Below, piece by piece: positions 10,126 through 19,505 of a stretch of 64,000 bases of DNA. A program made the position numbers and the translations under genes. How positions within the stretch are numbered: the stretch's first letter is position 1; every line of letters begins with the position of its first letter. The notes under the pieces are model-generated. The model made no database searches. It was not told where the DNA came from and was given only the letters and a program-made list of their open reading frames with translations. Origin of the DNA: Anaerolineales bacterium (GTDB lineage Bacteria > Chloroflexota > Anaerolineae > Aggregatilineales > J027); contig JACKCI010000002.1 in the NCBI GenBank assembly GCA_020634155.1, positions 682,001-746,000 on the forward strand, written 5' to 3'.

Positions 10126-12159
10126 ATGGAATTAGGTATGAATCAACTACGCACAACAATCTTGAGACTTGTTCAACATTCGGAACGCACTAATTTAATC
10201 ATTCTGTCGATTTTAGTCGGGTTATGCAGCGGTATCGGCGTCTGGTTGTTTTCAACCGCGATTGAGGTTTTGCAAGACCTTCACGCGAACATTCACGATA
10301 TAAACCCCTTATACAGTGTCGCTATTCTGGTGGGCACTGGGTTACTGGTCGGCTGGATTATGCAGAGCTTTATTGGAGAAGAACGTCATCATGGGGTGGC
10401 GGGCATTATGGAAGCAGTAGCATTAGGCGGTGGACGCATGCGCTACTATCGGATGCCCTATAAGATATTCGCTTCCATTTTGTCAATTGGGGGTGGTGCC
10501 TCGGTCGGGCCAGAAGACCCCAGTGTGCAAATTGGGGCCAACATCGGCTCCTTTTTTGGACAAAAACTCCACTTCTCTGAGGAGCAGATGCGGCTGCTCG
10601 TGGGGGCTGGCTCGGCAAGCGCGATTTCCGCCGTCTTTAACGCGCCTATCGCGGGTGTCTTCTTCGCGCTCGAAATCGTCTTGGGTGAGTTCACGTCTGG
10701 CGCATTTGGTGTGGTGGTGCTGTCTTCAGTAGTATCCTCAGTCTTTGTGAAAGCAGTTGAAATTCACGGCCCAGAACTTGGCATTCGAGATTATGCGCTG
10801 GGCGGCGTGGCGGAAGTCCCCTTCTATGTGCTGCTTGGATTAATTGCGGCCCCTATTGCGGTTATTTTTATGCGAATGGTCTATTGGCAACATGATTTCT
10901 GGCATCATGTCCATCTACCTCGCCCCTATAAAACAGCCCTCGCAGGTGTTATTGTCGGTGTGGTCGCCATCTTCTACCCTGAAATTATGGGTACAGGCCG
11001 CGAAACCATGACGGAAGTCCTCAATAGTGGGGGTGCTGAGGAATTCGGCCTCACACTCTTACTAGGGCTTGTGGTTGCCAAAATGGTGATGACCAGTATC
11101 AGCCTCGGCAGTGGTTTTGTCGGCGGGATATTCGCCCCATCGCTCTTTGTAGGGGCTACATTTGGGGGAGCCTATGGCTATGTGATTGAGCAACTGCTAC
11201 CCAATGCCAACACGGGTAATCCGGCGGCCTTTGCTATCGCAGGTATGGCGGCGGTTATGGCGGGGGTTGTGCGTGCGCCAATTACCGCTATTCTGCTAAT
11301 TTTCGAGGTCACGGACGATTATCAACTCATTTTGCCGATTATGCTAACCACCGTGATTTGCCTCATTATTGCCGAGCGCTTTGAGCCATATGGCATTTAT
11401 TCCCTAAGTCTCCGCCGTAAAGGTCTCGATATTCATCATGGGCGCGATGTTGATGTCATGCAAAGTGTGTTTGTCTCAGAAGCGATGGTTAAACCTGCAC
11501 CAACCATCCGGTGCGATGCTACGCTCACTCAATTGCGTGACCGCTTCCGCGAGGCCCATACCAAAGCGGTATGTGTGGTTAATGAACAGGGGATACTAAT
11601 CGGGATTGCCACCATGTCCGATTTGCAACGGGCCTATGAAGCCAGCAATGGGCAACCTTTGACCCAAACAGTTAAAGAAATTATGACCACCAACTTGATT
11701 ACGATTACGCCTGATGAACCAGTCTGGAATGCCATTCGCCGCATGGGAACACGTGGTATTGGTAGCCTGCCTGTGGTGGATGTACATGATGAACAAAAGG
11801 TGGTTGGGCTGGTGCGTCGCCACGATATTATGCGCGTCTATAATATTGCCATTGCCCGTAAGTGGGAGGCTCAGTATCATGAAACTCAAATTCGACTGAA
11901 CACCCTCATTGGCGAAAAGGTGATTGAGGTTAAACTCAATAGCCGCTCACCTATTGTTGGGCAACGTGTCCAAGATGTGACATGGCCCCAAGAGTGTATT
12001 ATTGCCTCAATCCGCCGTGACCGTCGTATTATTTTGCCACATGGCTATACTAAATTGGTAGCAGGTGACGCTTTAATTGTAGTGATTGACCCGAAATGTG
12101 AACATGAACTCTATCAACTGGTATCGACTGAGACCAAGGTACCGCAACAACCGATCTAA
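10126..12159 (+). CDS. ClC-family chloride channel/transporter with CBS pair and TrkA-C domain
   Basis: A 677-residue protein. The first 430 residues are the multi-helix ClC core with its selectivity-filter motifs: GGGASVGPEDP (the gating Glu is present, but Asp replaces the usual Gly after it) and GGIFAPSLFVGA. Two CBS domains follow (about 450-580), and then a TrkA_C/RCK_C domain at the end (VIEVKLNSRSPIVGQRVQDV ... LVAGDALIVVID). Known role: chloride conduction or H+/Cl- exchange, with CBS and RCK domains sensing nucleotides or ions. The start may be 10126 (AGGA 5 bases upstream) or ATG 10138; a TTG at 10108 is also in frame. An FHA gene follows after 29 bases. Confidence 0.92.
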   Translation: MELGMNQLRTTILRLVQHSERTNLIILSILVGLCSGIGVWLFSTAIEVLQDLHANIHDINPLYSVAILVGTGLLVGWIMQSFIGEERHHGVAGIMEAVALGGGRMRYYRMPYKIFASILSIGGGASVGPEDPSVQIGANIGSFFGQKLHFSEEQMRLLVGAGSASAISAVFNAPIAGVFFALEIVLGEFTSGAFGVVVLSSVVSSVFVKAVEIHGPELGIRDYALGGVAEVPFYVLLGLIAAPIAVIFMRMVYWQHDFWHHVHLPRPYKTALAGVIVGVVAIFYPEIMGTGRETMTEVLNSGGAEEFGLTLLLGLVVAKMVMTSISLGSGFVGGIFAPSLFVGATFGGAYGYVIEQLLPNANTGNPAAFAIAGMAAVMAGVVRAPITAILLIFEVTDDYQLILPIMLTTVICLIIAERFEPYGIYSLSLRRKGLDIHHGRDVDVMQSVFVSEAMVKPAPTIRCDATLTQLRDRFREAHTKAVCVVNEQGILIGIATMSDLQRAYEASNGQPLTQTVKEIMTTNLITITPDEPVWNAIRRMGTRGIGSLPVVDVHDEQKVVGLVRRHDIMRVYNIAIARKWEAQYHETQIRLNTLIGEKVIEVKLNSRSPIVGQRVQDVTWPQECIIASIRRDRRIILPHGYTKLVAGDALIVVIDPKCEHELYQLVSTETKVPQQPI

Positions 12160-12188
12160 GAACGACGCTTGGAGAAGGACGAAAACGT

Positions 12189-12947
12189 ATGTCTGACGAA
12201 TATTCAGTACGTGACTTATTTGAGGCCTTTGTTTATTTACGGCGGCAAGGGGCTACCCCTGATTATGCCCTTAATGAACTAAAAAATCTGCGTCCGGTTA
12301 TTTCGCCCGTTGAGCGTGATGAGCTAGGGAAGCTCATTCGTCAGTGGGAACGCAGTGAAGGCTCTCATCACTTGCCCAACCCCGACGCCAAAGTCCAGCT
12401 ACCCCCACCCCCTGCCCAACAAGCCAAGCCCGTGGCTGGCCCAACTGAAAAAGTCGTTTGCCCCGAATGTAAAACGCCTAATCCCGCGGATGCCCGCTAT
12501 TGCTTCGCCTGTGGCATGTTGCTCACGCGCACAGGTACCCAACAGCTTTATATGGATGAAGATGTCTCTCAAGGGGCTAGTTTTGGCAACCTTTCCAGTT
12601 TGGTGTTTACTGTGCGGGGCTTTGATGACAAACCTATCCGAATTGATGTGCAAGACCATCAAGAACTCATTATTGGTCGCACCTCCTCAGATAGTGTGAT
12701 TGTGCCAGACATCGACTTAACCAACTACGACGCCCCCACCTTGGGGGTCTCGCGGGTACATGCCACTATCAAACGGCGAGATACGGTGATCACGGTCTCG
12801 GACATGGGCAGCGTGAATCATACCTATCTCAATGGGGAACGGATTTTTCCGCAAGAGATTCGCGTGCTGCGCGATGGGGATGAACTGCGCTTGGCCCGCT
12901 TGGTGATGCGGGTTTCATTCCAACGGGAGTTAAAGCGCATTAAATGA
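12189..12947 (+). CDS. Zinc-ribbon and FHA-domain protein
   Basis: A 252-residue protein. A helical N-terminal region (1-58) is followed by a Pro-rich linker, a CPEC...CFAC zinc ribbon (C91, C94, C105, C108) and an FHA domain at about 160-240. The FHA domain carries the core residues GR near 163, SRVH near 188 and NG near 215. Known role: FHA domains bind phosphothreonine peptides, so this is probably a partner of a Ser/Thr kinase pathway, and the zinc ribbon may aid dimerisation. GGAGAAGG precedes ATG 12189. It likely shares a transcript with the chloride channel. A second FHA protein of the same subtype lies at 19504. Confidence 0.88.
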   Translation: MSDEYSVRDLFEAFVYLRRQGATPDYALNELKNLRPVISPVERDELGKLIRQWERSEGSHHLPNPDAKVQLPPPPAQQAKPVAGPTEKVVCPECKTPNPADARYCFACGMLLTRTGTQQLYMDEDVSQGASFGNLSSLVFTVRGFDDKPIRIDVQDHQELIIGRTSSDSVIVPDIDLTNYDAPTLGVSRVHATIKRRDTVITVSDMGSVNHTYLNGERIFPQEIRVLRDGDELRLARLVMRVSFQRELKRIK

Positions 12948-13100
12948 GCCTTAATTTCACATTCATCAATTACTAAGGCTAGGCCATTACCTTTAGAGTA
13001 TGTAACGTTCTCTGATATGGTAGATGGTGTGTAGCAACAACCAGTACAGTAGTGGCGTTGTATGGGTAAACTCCAGAGACGTTACAGAAAAGCAAATAGC

Positions 13101-13137
13101 AAAAGGGTGTGCTCTTCCCCCCTAGGCACACCCTTTT
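13101..13137. terminator. Bidirectional terminator between the FHA gene and serA
   Basis: An 11-bp perfect stem AAAAGGGTGTG / CACACCCTTTT with a 15-base loop is A-rich on one side and T-rich on the other, so it can terminate transcripts from both convergent genes. Confidence 0.8.
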
Positions 13138-13142
13138 CGCTT

Positions 13143-14087
13143 TTATTTCTTCACCACGTCGTTGTAGCGCTGGTGCAAGAGGGCATCAATGATTTTCTGG
13201 GCCGCTTCAGTAGCCACATCCTCTTGAGCCTCATCAGTGCTGGCTCCAAGATGCGGGGTATGAACAACACCCGATAAGCCAATCAAAGGATGATCCGCAG
13301 GTGGGGGTTCCTCACTATACACATCCACAGCCGCCCCCGCGACCTTGCCACTTTGAATAGCTGCCGCTAGTGCTGCTTCATCAATCAACGCTCCACGCGC
13401 CGCATTGATAATCCGTACACCCGATTTCATCTTGGCAATACTTTCGGCATTAATCAGGTGCTTGGTTTCAGGCGTGACCACCGCGTGCAGAGTGATATAG
13501 TCGGCCTGTGACCAAATACCTGTCACGGCGTTGACCATCTCTACACCCATGCTTTGCCCCACAAAAGGATTGATGAAGGGGTCGTAGGCTACCACCTTCA
13601 TATCAAAGGCAACAGCCCGCTTGGCAACTGCTTGCCCAACACGTCCAAAGCCGATGACACCCAGTGTCTTGTTGCGGAGTTCAGTACCCGTAAAGGACTT
13701 GCGATCCCATTGACCAGAATGCAACGAGGCTTGGGCTTGGGGGATGTGCCGTGCTAAGGCCAACATCAAGGCTAGTGTCAACTCAGCGGTGGCGATGGTA
13801 TTGCCTTGGGGGGTATTCATCACCACGATATTGTGCTGTTCGGCAGCAGCAAGGTCGATGTTATCAACACCCACGCCTGCCCGCACAATAGTCTTGAGGC
13901 GGGTTGCTTTGCTAAGGAGTTCAGCATCGGCTTTGGTGCCACTGCGGACAATCATACCATCAGCTTCACCAATTACCGCCAAGACATCGGCCCGCGACAT
14001 CTTGCCGGGGGCATGATAGGTCAAGCCAGCCTCAGCCAGCATTACCAAACCCGCTTCAGAGAGATTATCGGGAACTAGAACGTGCAT
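13143..14087 (-). CDS. serA: D-3-phosphoglycerate dehydrogenase, short form without ACT domain
   Basis: A 314-residue D-isomer 2-hydroxyacid dehydrogenase. The Rossmann motif GFGRVG lies in the middle. The catalytic Arg (NAARGAL), Glu (SEEPPP) and His (HTPHLGAST) are all present. It ends right after the catalytic and lid regions, so it lacks the regulatory ACT and intervening domains and should not be feedback-inhibited by serine through ACT. AGGAGGAGG lies 5 bases before ATG 14087 and overlaps the stop of the upstream aminotransferase gene. The pairing with that enzyme supports a 3-phosphoglycerate to serine route over another 2-hydroxyacid substrate. Confidence 0.92.
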   Translation of the reverse strand: MHVLVPDNLSEAGLVMLAEAGLTYHAPGKMSRADVLAVIGEADGMIVRSGTKADAELLSKATRLKTIVRAGVGVDNIDLAAAEQHNIVVMNTPQGNTIATAELTLALMLALARHIPQAQASLHSGQWDRKSFTGTELRNKTLGVIGFGRVGQAVAKRAVAFDMKVVAYDPFINPFVGQSMGVEMVNAVTGIWSQADYITLHAVVTPETKHLINAESIAKMKSGVRIINAARGALIDEAALAAAIQSGKVAGAAVDVYSEEPPPADHPLIGLSGVVHTPHLGASTDEAQEDVATEAAQKIIDALLHQRYNDVVKK

Positions 14088-14098
14088 AGAGCCTCCTC

Positions 14099-15184
14099 CT
14101 ATCGTTGAGCTAAGTAGGCATCAAAGTTGGCGAAAAGTTCTTCCATGTGGGACGGTTGGGTATCGCCCATGTGGGCAATGCGGAAAGTAGTCTCTTTGAC
14201 ATTGCCATAACCACTGGCGATTTCCATACCACGCTGGCGCAGGAAAGCATTGACTTCCTTGATGTTGACACCCAAGGTGTTACGTAGCACAGACAAGGTT
14301 GGCGATTCATAGCCTGCTTGGGGGAAAGATTCAAAGCCTGCTTGCAGACCCCATGCACGGGTCATTTCAGACATTTTCCGATGACGGGCCTCACGCGCCT
14401 CTAGGCCCTCTGCCAAAATGTCATCCAGTTGCTTATCAGCGGCAAACATCAGGCTAACAGGCGGGGTGGCGGGGGTGTTGTTCTTGACATGGTGCTTCTC
14501 AATGGTCAACAGGTCAAAGTAGTAGCCACGATTCTTGATGGTGGCGGCGCGGTCAAGCACCCGTTGTGAAACGGTGCCAAAGGCCATGCCGGGGGGCAGC
14601 GCAAAGGCTTTTTGGGTACTGGTTAGGCACAGGTCAACGCCCCATGCATCAATATGCATCGGCGCACCTGCATAGGCACTCACCGCATCCAGCAGGAAAA
14701 GTGTGTCGGGATAATTTTTGAGGATTTCACCATAGGCGGCTACAGGATTGAGGACACCTGTGCTGGTTTCGTTGTATACGGCTGCTACTGCATCATAGCT
14801 TTGTTTGCTAAGGGCCTCGGCAAGGTGTTCAGGTAGAACGGCCATGCCTTCCTCAACCACAATCTTATCAACCTGCTTGCCGTTCAATTCGCTAACTTCA
14901 GCCCAGCGCTTGCTAAAGGCCCCATTCACTAGATGCAAGACACGCCCCTCATCCCGCACACAATTGCGCGAGGCGGCTTCCCATACACCTGAACCCGATG
15001 AGGTGAAAATGTAGACACGGTTTTGGGTACGGAACGTCTGTTGGAGCTTAGGCTGCATACGGGCGTAGAGGTCAGCAAACGCTGCCGAGCGATGACCAAT
15101 CATCCACTCGGTTTGCGCCTGCAAAATCTCAGGCCGAACTTCAACTGGCCCCGGTATAAAGAGACGGATATGCTTGTCAGTCAT
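14099..15184 (-). CDS. Class V aminotransferase, probable phosphoserine or serine-type aminotransferase
   Basis: A 361-residue fold-type I PLP enzyme of the class V group (alanine-glyoxylate/serine-pyruvate aminotransferase-like). It has an N-terminal FIPGPVEV motif, the PLP-phosphate region SSGSGVWEAA, the PLP Asp in LLDAVSAYAG, and the Schiff-base Lys in STQKAFALPPG. The sequence resembles the class V enzymes that replace classical SerC in several phyla. Being 12 bases upstream of serA in the same operon argues for the second step of serine synthesis, but a serine-glyoxylate role cannot be excluded. Confidence 0.85.
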   Translation of the reverse strand: MTDKHIRLFIPGPVEVRPEILQAQTEWMIGHRSAAFADLYARMQPKLQQTFRTQNRVYIFTSSGSGVWEAASRNCVRDEGRVLHLVNGAFSKRWAEVSELNGKQVDKIVVEEGMAVLPEHLAEALSKQSYDAVAAVYNETSTGVLNPVAAYGEILKNYPDTLFLLDAVSAYAGAPMHIDAWGVDLCLTSTQKAFALPPGMAFGTVSQRVLDRAATIKNRGYYFDLLTIEKHHVKNNTPATPPVSLMFAADKQLDDILAEGLEAREARHRKMSEMTRAWGLQAGFESFPQAGYESPTLSVLRNTLGVNIKEVNAFLRQRGMEIASGYGNVKETTFRIAHMGDTQPSHMEELFANFDAYLAQR

Positions 15185-15205
15185 CCCTTAAAGCCTTTCT
15201 GCTTC

Positions 15206-16264
15206 TTATAAATTGGCTAGTGCTGCTTTTAATTCTTGAATCGGCATAATTACCGCCGGGTCGGCCCCGTAGGCCATAGCGGTATAGTAGCTCAAATAGT
15301 CGCCAAACTGGATGGCGTGGAGCATCTGGGTGAGTGGGTTATCCCCAACTGGCTCAAAGCGGTCGGTCATGATGCCACTGGTCAAGAATAGTTCTTGGGT
15401 CAATTGATGACGCAAGGCCACGCGGGGGTGGTCATATTGGGGCGAGGCGATAAACATCACCGCCAGCTTACCCAACACCTCTTGGGGAAACTCAATACCC
15501 ACCACCGTGTTGTGATTCATCTCTGGTAGGACATCGAACATGGCCCAGACCTTGCTATTCTCATTAAGTTGGCCCTTCCAGCGGCGGGCGATGGGTTCAA
15601 AGATACCCGCCCCAATGAATACAGGCACCCGCCCGATAAACTGTCCAGCTTGGCGTTTGGCGTGATTGGTAGCGGCGGGAACCGAGGCTGCATAGCGCTC
15701 ACGGTAGGCCTTGAGGGTAGCAATCGCATCCTTGAGGTCGGCTTCAATACCTTCCGCCCAACCCGCACGGGCCGCCAATGCCAGCAAGAGGCCAAACGAC
15801 CAGCCAATCGCGGCACGGGGGTGTCCAATATCAGTGCTGAATGTCCATGCTAAATGGTTATGAGCAGCAAGCTGCTGGGCCAATTTACCACCTGTGGTCA
15901 TGCCCAGCACTTGCACATCACGTGCTAGGGCTTGGTCATAGGCAGCAAGGGTTTCCTCGGTGTTGCCGGAAAAACTACTGGCAATGACCAAGGTTTCTTG
16001 ACCGTGTACCCATGCGGGCAAATCATAGCCACGTACCACGCTGACAGCAACCTTGGAGCGTCCTGCCAAGTAAGCCGCCAACAGGTCGCCCCCGATGGCG
16101 GAACCTCCCATACCTAATAGAGCAACTTGGCGCACAGAGGCGGGTAAAGGGAGGGTTTGGGCATGATGCCACGCAGCCTCAAACTGGTCGGGTAGCCCAT
16201 CGATATGGCGCAGCATATGGTCAGTATCCAATTGCTGCATATAGGCCAAATCATCAAGATTCAT
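15206..16264 (-). CDS. Bifunctional phosphoglucose/phosphomannose isomerase (SIS fold)
   Basis: A 352-residue double-SIS sugar-phosphate isomerase. It has LLGMGGSAIGGDLLA in the first SIS domain, ASSFSGNTEETLAAYDQA as the phosphate-binding Ser/Thr loop, and the catalytic region with Glu in LNENSK and LPEMNHNTVVG. Family members interconvert glucose-6-P or mannose-6-P and fructose-6-P. The open frame runs to 16360, but ATG 16264 has GAGAGGAG 6 bases upstream and gives the family length, so I choose it. It lies 21 bases upstream of the serine genes, so it is probably co-transcribed and feeds glycolysis. Confidence 0.9.
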   Translation of the reverse strand: MNLDDLAYMQQLDTDHMLRHIDGLPDQFEAAWHHAQTLPLPASVRQVALLGMGGSAIGGDLLAAYLAGRSKVAVSVVRGYDLPAWVHGQETLVIASSFSGNTEETLAAYDQALARDVQVLGMTTGGKLAQQLAAHNHLAWTFSTDIGHPRAAIGWSFGLLLALAARAGWAEGIEADLKDAIATLKAYRERYAASVPAATNHAKRQAGQFIGRVPVFIGAGIFEPIARRWKGQLNENSKVWAMFDVLPEMNHNTVVGIEFPQEVLGKLAVMFIASPQYDHPRVALRHQLTQELFLTSGIMTDRFEPVGDNPLTQMLHAIQFGDYLSYYTAMAYGADPAVIMPIQELKAALANL

Positions 16265-16322
16265 CGCTGACTCCTCTCCATAACGGATTCTAACACGCGC
16301 TGATTGTTCCAATATGTACAAA

Positions 16323-17957
16323 CTAACGAACCACCCAACGGTCAAATTGGAATGGCCCATAGCTGGTCACCCCATCAATCGAGGTGTTCTGGAACCAGTA
16401 TTCACTGGTTAAGGCTAATGGTACCACCGGAAAGCTACCCCCCGCACCAAAAAAGGCTAATTCTGCTTGGGCATAGGTTGTGTAGCGTGCTTCAATGTCA
16501 TCAAGGGTGGCGGCTCGCTCTAGCAGGTTATCAGCGTTATCACAGGCGCGTCCGGTTCGCATAAACCCCACTTGGCAATGAAGGGCGTCGGCTGTCCATG
16601 CGTTGGCGTCGGGGTAATCAGCCGTCCATGAGACCAACCACACCTGATAACGACTGACCACCCCTTCATCACTGGCCTCGACGGTGCCATGTGCGGTGTC
16701 GATGATGGCTTGGCGCGAGGCAGTCGCAACCGTAAACACTCCTTCGGCACAGCCAAGATTTTGTTGCCATTGCTGCACAATGAATTGTCCAGCAGTAATA
16801 GCAAGGGGGGTGTTCTCAACTACCAAGGTGATGTTAGAGGGGAAGCGGCTGCATTGGGGATAGCCTGCCGCACTGAGCAATTGTTGGGCGGTAGTTGGGT
16901 CAAACCCCACACCTTGGGTGCTAGGGGGGGCAATCACCGAGCGCGGCGTGAAAACCGACGCTACCTGATAATCTTGGTTGCCGAGGCCAGATAGCTGGGT
17001 GGCTAACTGCCCTCGATTGATGGCTTGGGCAAGGGCTTGGCGCACCTGTTGGCTCTCCAATGGTGGGTATTCAAAGCTAAAACCAAGCATCAACAACGTT
17101 TGGCCTTGGCTGGCTTTGGCAAATTCGGGCAGGCTCTTAGCGGTCAAGGCATCAATACGGGCCACATCCACATCCGGCACGCTGGCAAACGCTCCGAAGC
17201 GAATATCAACTTGTGTGATATTGCCTTCGCGCTCCAAAGGCCAGAACGGATTGGCCTCTAGCAGCAGTTGCTGACCATCCCACAGCGAGACGGCCCACGC
17301 CCCACTGGTCATCAAATCGGTAGCGAGGGGCCATGCCGACGCCCCTATAATGACCTCAGCGGGTAGCGGGCGAAATTCGGGCAAGGTCGTCAATGTCAGG
17401 AAATAAGCCGCTGGAAAAAGGAGCTTGAACTGTAGAGTTTGGTCATCTAGCGCCACCACACCGATATGCTGGTCAAGATAAGCTTGGTCAATACGCCAAG
17501 GGTCGCGGAGATGGGCGGTCTCCAAACAGCCTGCAATAATCCCGATATTCGTAGTGATGGGCGAGGGGCGGTTGGGGTCACAGGCGCGTTGCAGCGCAAA
17601 GACCACATCACTTGCCACCACTGGACGTACCGCTACTGCCGACCCATCTTGCCATTTGACCCACTGCACATCATCGCGCAGGTTAAATGTCCATGTCAGC
17701 CCATCAGGGCTAATCGACCAGTTGCGGGCCAATTGTGGCTCAACCTGTCCAGTGTTGGCATTGAGACGAGTGAGGCCAACCAGCAGGTTTTCCAATACAT
17801 CAACCTTGTTGAGGTCAAAGCGCGAGACCGAGGTGGGGTCTAGGCTATCAAGGGCAGGCATAGCAACCCGTACCGTTGCCACATTTTCTTGGGCAGCAAG
17901 GGTCGGGACTAAACTCAAGAGGAGGCAAAGTATCACAAGAAAATTGAGCTTTTTCAT
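16323..17957 (-). CDS. ABC-type substrate-binding protein, family 5 (peptide/nickel type)
   Basis: A 544-residue secreted protein with a signal peptide ending near ALAA (residue 22) and the SBP_bac_5 fold. Typical features are VLENLLVGLTRLN near the N-terminus, LARNWSISPDGLTWTFNLRDDVQW, and a late VSWTADYPDANAW stretch. Family members bind peptides, opines, nickel complexes or sugars for an ABC importer. No permease or ATPase of the matching family is nearby, so it is an orphan binding protein. GAGG lies 6-7 bases before ATG 17957; a TTG at 17969 is a weaker alternative. Confidence 0.88.
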   Translation of the reverse strand: MKKLNFLVILCLLLSLVPTLAAQENVATVRVAMPALDSLDPTSVSRFDLNKVDVLENLLVGLTRLNANTGQVEPQLARNWSISPDGLTWTFNLRDDVQWVKWQDGSAVAVRPVVASDVVFALQRACDPNRPSPITTNIGIIAGCLETAHLRDPWRIDQAYLDQHIGVVALDDQTLQFKLLFPAAYFLTLTTLPEFRPLPAEVIIGASAWPLATDLMTSGAWAVSLWDGQQLLLEANPFWPLEREGNITQVDIRFGAFASVPDVDVARIDALTAKSLPEFAKASQGQTLLMLGFSFEYPPLESQQVRQALAQAINRGQLATQLSGLGNQDYQVASVFTPRSVIAPPSTQGVGFDPTTAQQLLSAAGYPQCSRFPSNITLVVENTPLAITAGQFIVQQWQQNLGCAEGVFTVATASRQAIIDTAHGTVEASDEGVVSRYQVWLVSWTADYPDANAWTADALHCQVGFMRTGRACDNADNLLERAATLDDIEARYTTYAQAELAFFGAGGSFPVVPLALTSEYWFQNTSIDGVTSYGPFQFDRWVVR

Positions 17958-18032
17958 AGTTATCCTCAAATTCGATACCGAATGAAGGGGGCTATTGTAC
18001 TGAAATCAGCGCGGGGTTTCGCCTACGACTGC

Positions 18033-19505
18033 TCAACTACGATTCACCCCAAAGATGACAACCGTCAGCACAGCATCCCCTACACAAAACCATAGCAAGC
18101 GGGCGCGGGGTGAACGTGACCACATTGAGGCAGCTACTCCCCCCAGTGTCGCCAGCAGCAACAAAGCCATGACAACCCCAAAAGGATGTGGGGTTTCTAC
18201 CATCAATGGCACATTCAGTAAACCAGCGGGCCAAAGTAGTTTGGCTCCCCAATAAACCATCATCACTGATGGCACCAGCCACAAGAATTGATCACGAGGC
18301 CATGCCGCAGTCATCAGTGCTGGTAACAATAGCCACCCCACGATAAGGGATAGTTGTAAAATACCCGCCAATAGGCTCTCCCATAAACTCGGTCGAGATT
18401 CTAACTCCTCACGGGTGTAGAGGGTCGAGGTCATCACTAGGCCAATGCCACCATCTTCATTAATAGTGCCCCATGCGGCATTGAGTTTGCCGTCGGGTAA
18501 GCGCCAGATGCTAGGCGAGGCGGCAGTAGCGGACGTATCACCAAGGATAGTTACTGTTTTGCCTTCAATCAACACTGGACGCCACATCTTATCTAGGTAG
18601 GCCACCAGTGTATAGGTGTCATCTTCTACATAGCCGAGCCAGCGCGTTGGTGTTTCGGTAGCTAATGGCAAGTGATAAGGAGTGGGGTTGGCAGGGTCTT
18701 GCCATGTCAAACCCGCATAGTGGGTATGCTGCGGCGTTTCGATATCAACCACTCCCCAGATTAGTCTCACGGTCTCGCCTTCAATGCCAAGCATAAGGTC
18801 TTCCAGCCATTGAGTAGGCTCAGTCTCAATGGTCCATCGGGTTGGTTCTGCACTTCCCATTTGATAATAGAGTGTGCTGTTGGTTGCCCACGCCCAATGC
18901 ACACGCCCTTGCTCATCAGTTGCTACCGCAAAGCGCTCGGCGTCTTTTATCACCTGCGTGGCCTCATCCAAAGGTCGCCCCCACTCGTCAATGGTCAGAG
19001 CCATAATCGGATGTGCAAAAGCTTCTTGGGCTTGCCATGCAATCAGGCTTTCATTGTTCGGCAGGGCAGTTGTGTCAAAAGCGACTACTTTATCATTGCT
19101 GATAGGTACCACCCCAAGAATCTGTTCGCCCGCTGCGTTTATCTGAGAGCGACGCAATGTACCCGTTGTGGTTAGCCATAGCAAGTGAAATTTATCGGTA
19201 TCCCCTGCTTGGATGACTCCGATACGTTGAGGGATGCCTGTAATCCATGAATAGGTCACAGGTGGGCGTTCATCATAGGGTTGATAGACCAATACAGCGC
19301 TGTTAATAGGGTGCCAGATAAGGGCAGTGTCCAACACAATTGGCGATTCAAGGCCTCCGCTTGGCATCAGCGTGCGGCTATAGGCCGTTGTGATGGTATC
19401 CAGTGGGGGAGTCTTAGCCCGCCATGCCGCCAATCCAATGCCAATCAACACCACAAGTAAGGTTATAATATGGACAGTAGTTTTGATTCTAGTCGAGGAA
19501 GTCAT
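18033..19505 (-). CDS. Membrane protein with a large extracytoplasmic beta-rich domain, unknown function
   Basis: A 490-residue protein. One membrane helix lies at about 12-29, followed by about 340 residues of beta-strand-rich sequence with recurring W-containing blocks (for example HLLWLTTTGTL, HWAWATNSTLYY, RLIWGVVD, AAWGTINEDGG). This is suggestive of a beta-propeller outside the cell. Three or four membrane helices lie at about 375-485. The family is not recognised. The start codon (19503-19505 read in reverse) overlaps the ATG of the divergent FHA gene by two bases. A TTG two codons upstream (19511) is an alternative with a better-spaced AAGGG. Confidence 0.75.
   Translation of the reverse strand: MTSSTRIKTTVHIITLLVVLIGIGLAAWRAKTPPLDTITTAYSRTLMPSGGLESPIVLDTALIWHPINSAVLVYQPYDERPPVTYSWITGIPQRIGVIQAGDTDKFHLLWLTTTGTLRRSQINAAGEQILGVVPISNDKVVAFDTTALPNNESLIAWQAQEAFAHPIMALTIDEWGRPLDEATQVIKDAERFAVATDEQGRVHWAWATNSTLYYQMGSAEPTRWTIETEPTQWLEDLMLGIEGETVRLIWGVVDIETPQHTHYAGLTWQDPANPTPYHLPLATETPTRWLGYVEDDTYTLVAYLDKMWRPVLIEGKTVTILGDTSATAASPSIWRLPDGKLNAAWGTINEDGGIGLVMTSTLYTREELESRPSLWESLLAGILQLSLIVGWLLLPALMTAAWPRDQFLWLVPSVMMVYWGAKLLWPAGLLNVPLMVETPHPFGVVMALLLLATLGGVAASMWSRSPRARLLWFCVGDAVLTVVIFGVNRS
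19464..19469 (+). promoter_or_regulatory. Candidate -10 box for the divergent FHA gene
   Basis: A perfect TATAAT lies 35 bases before the FHA start, inside the first codons of the opposite-strand membrane protein gene. No convincing -35 is visible. Confidence 0.35.

Noticed and set aside
13062..13277. Small plus-strand open frame before and across the serA 3' end
   Set aside because: It runs through the terminator hairpin and antisense to serA, with no ribosome site.
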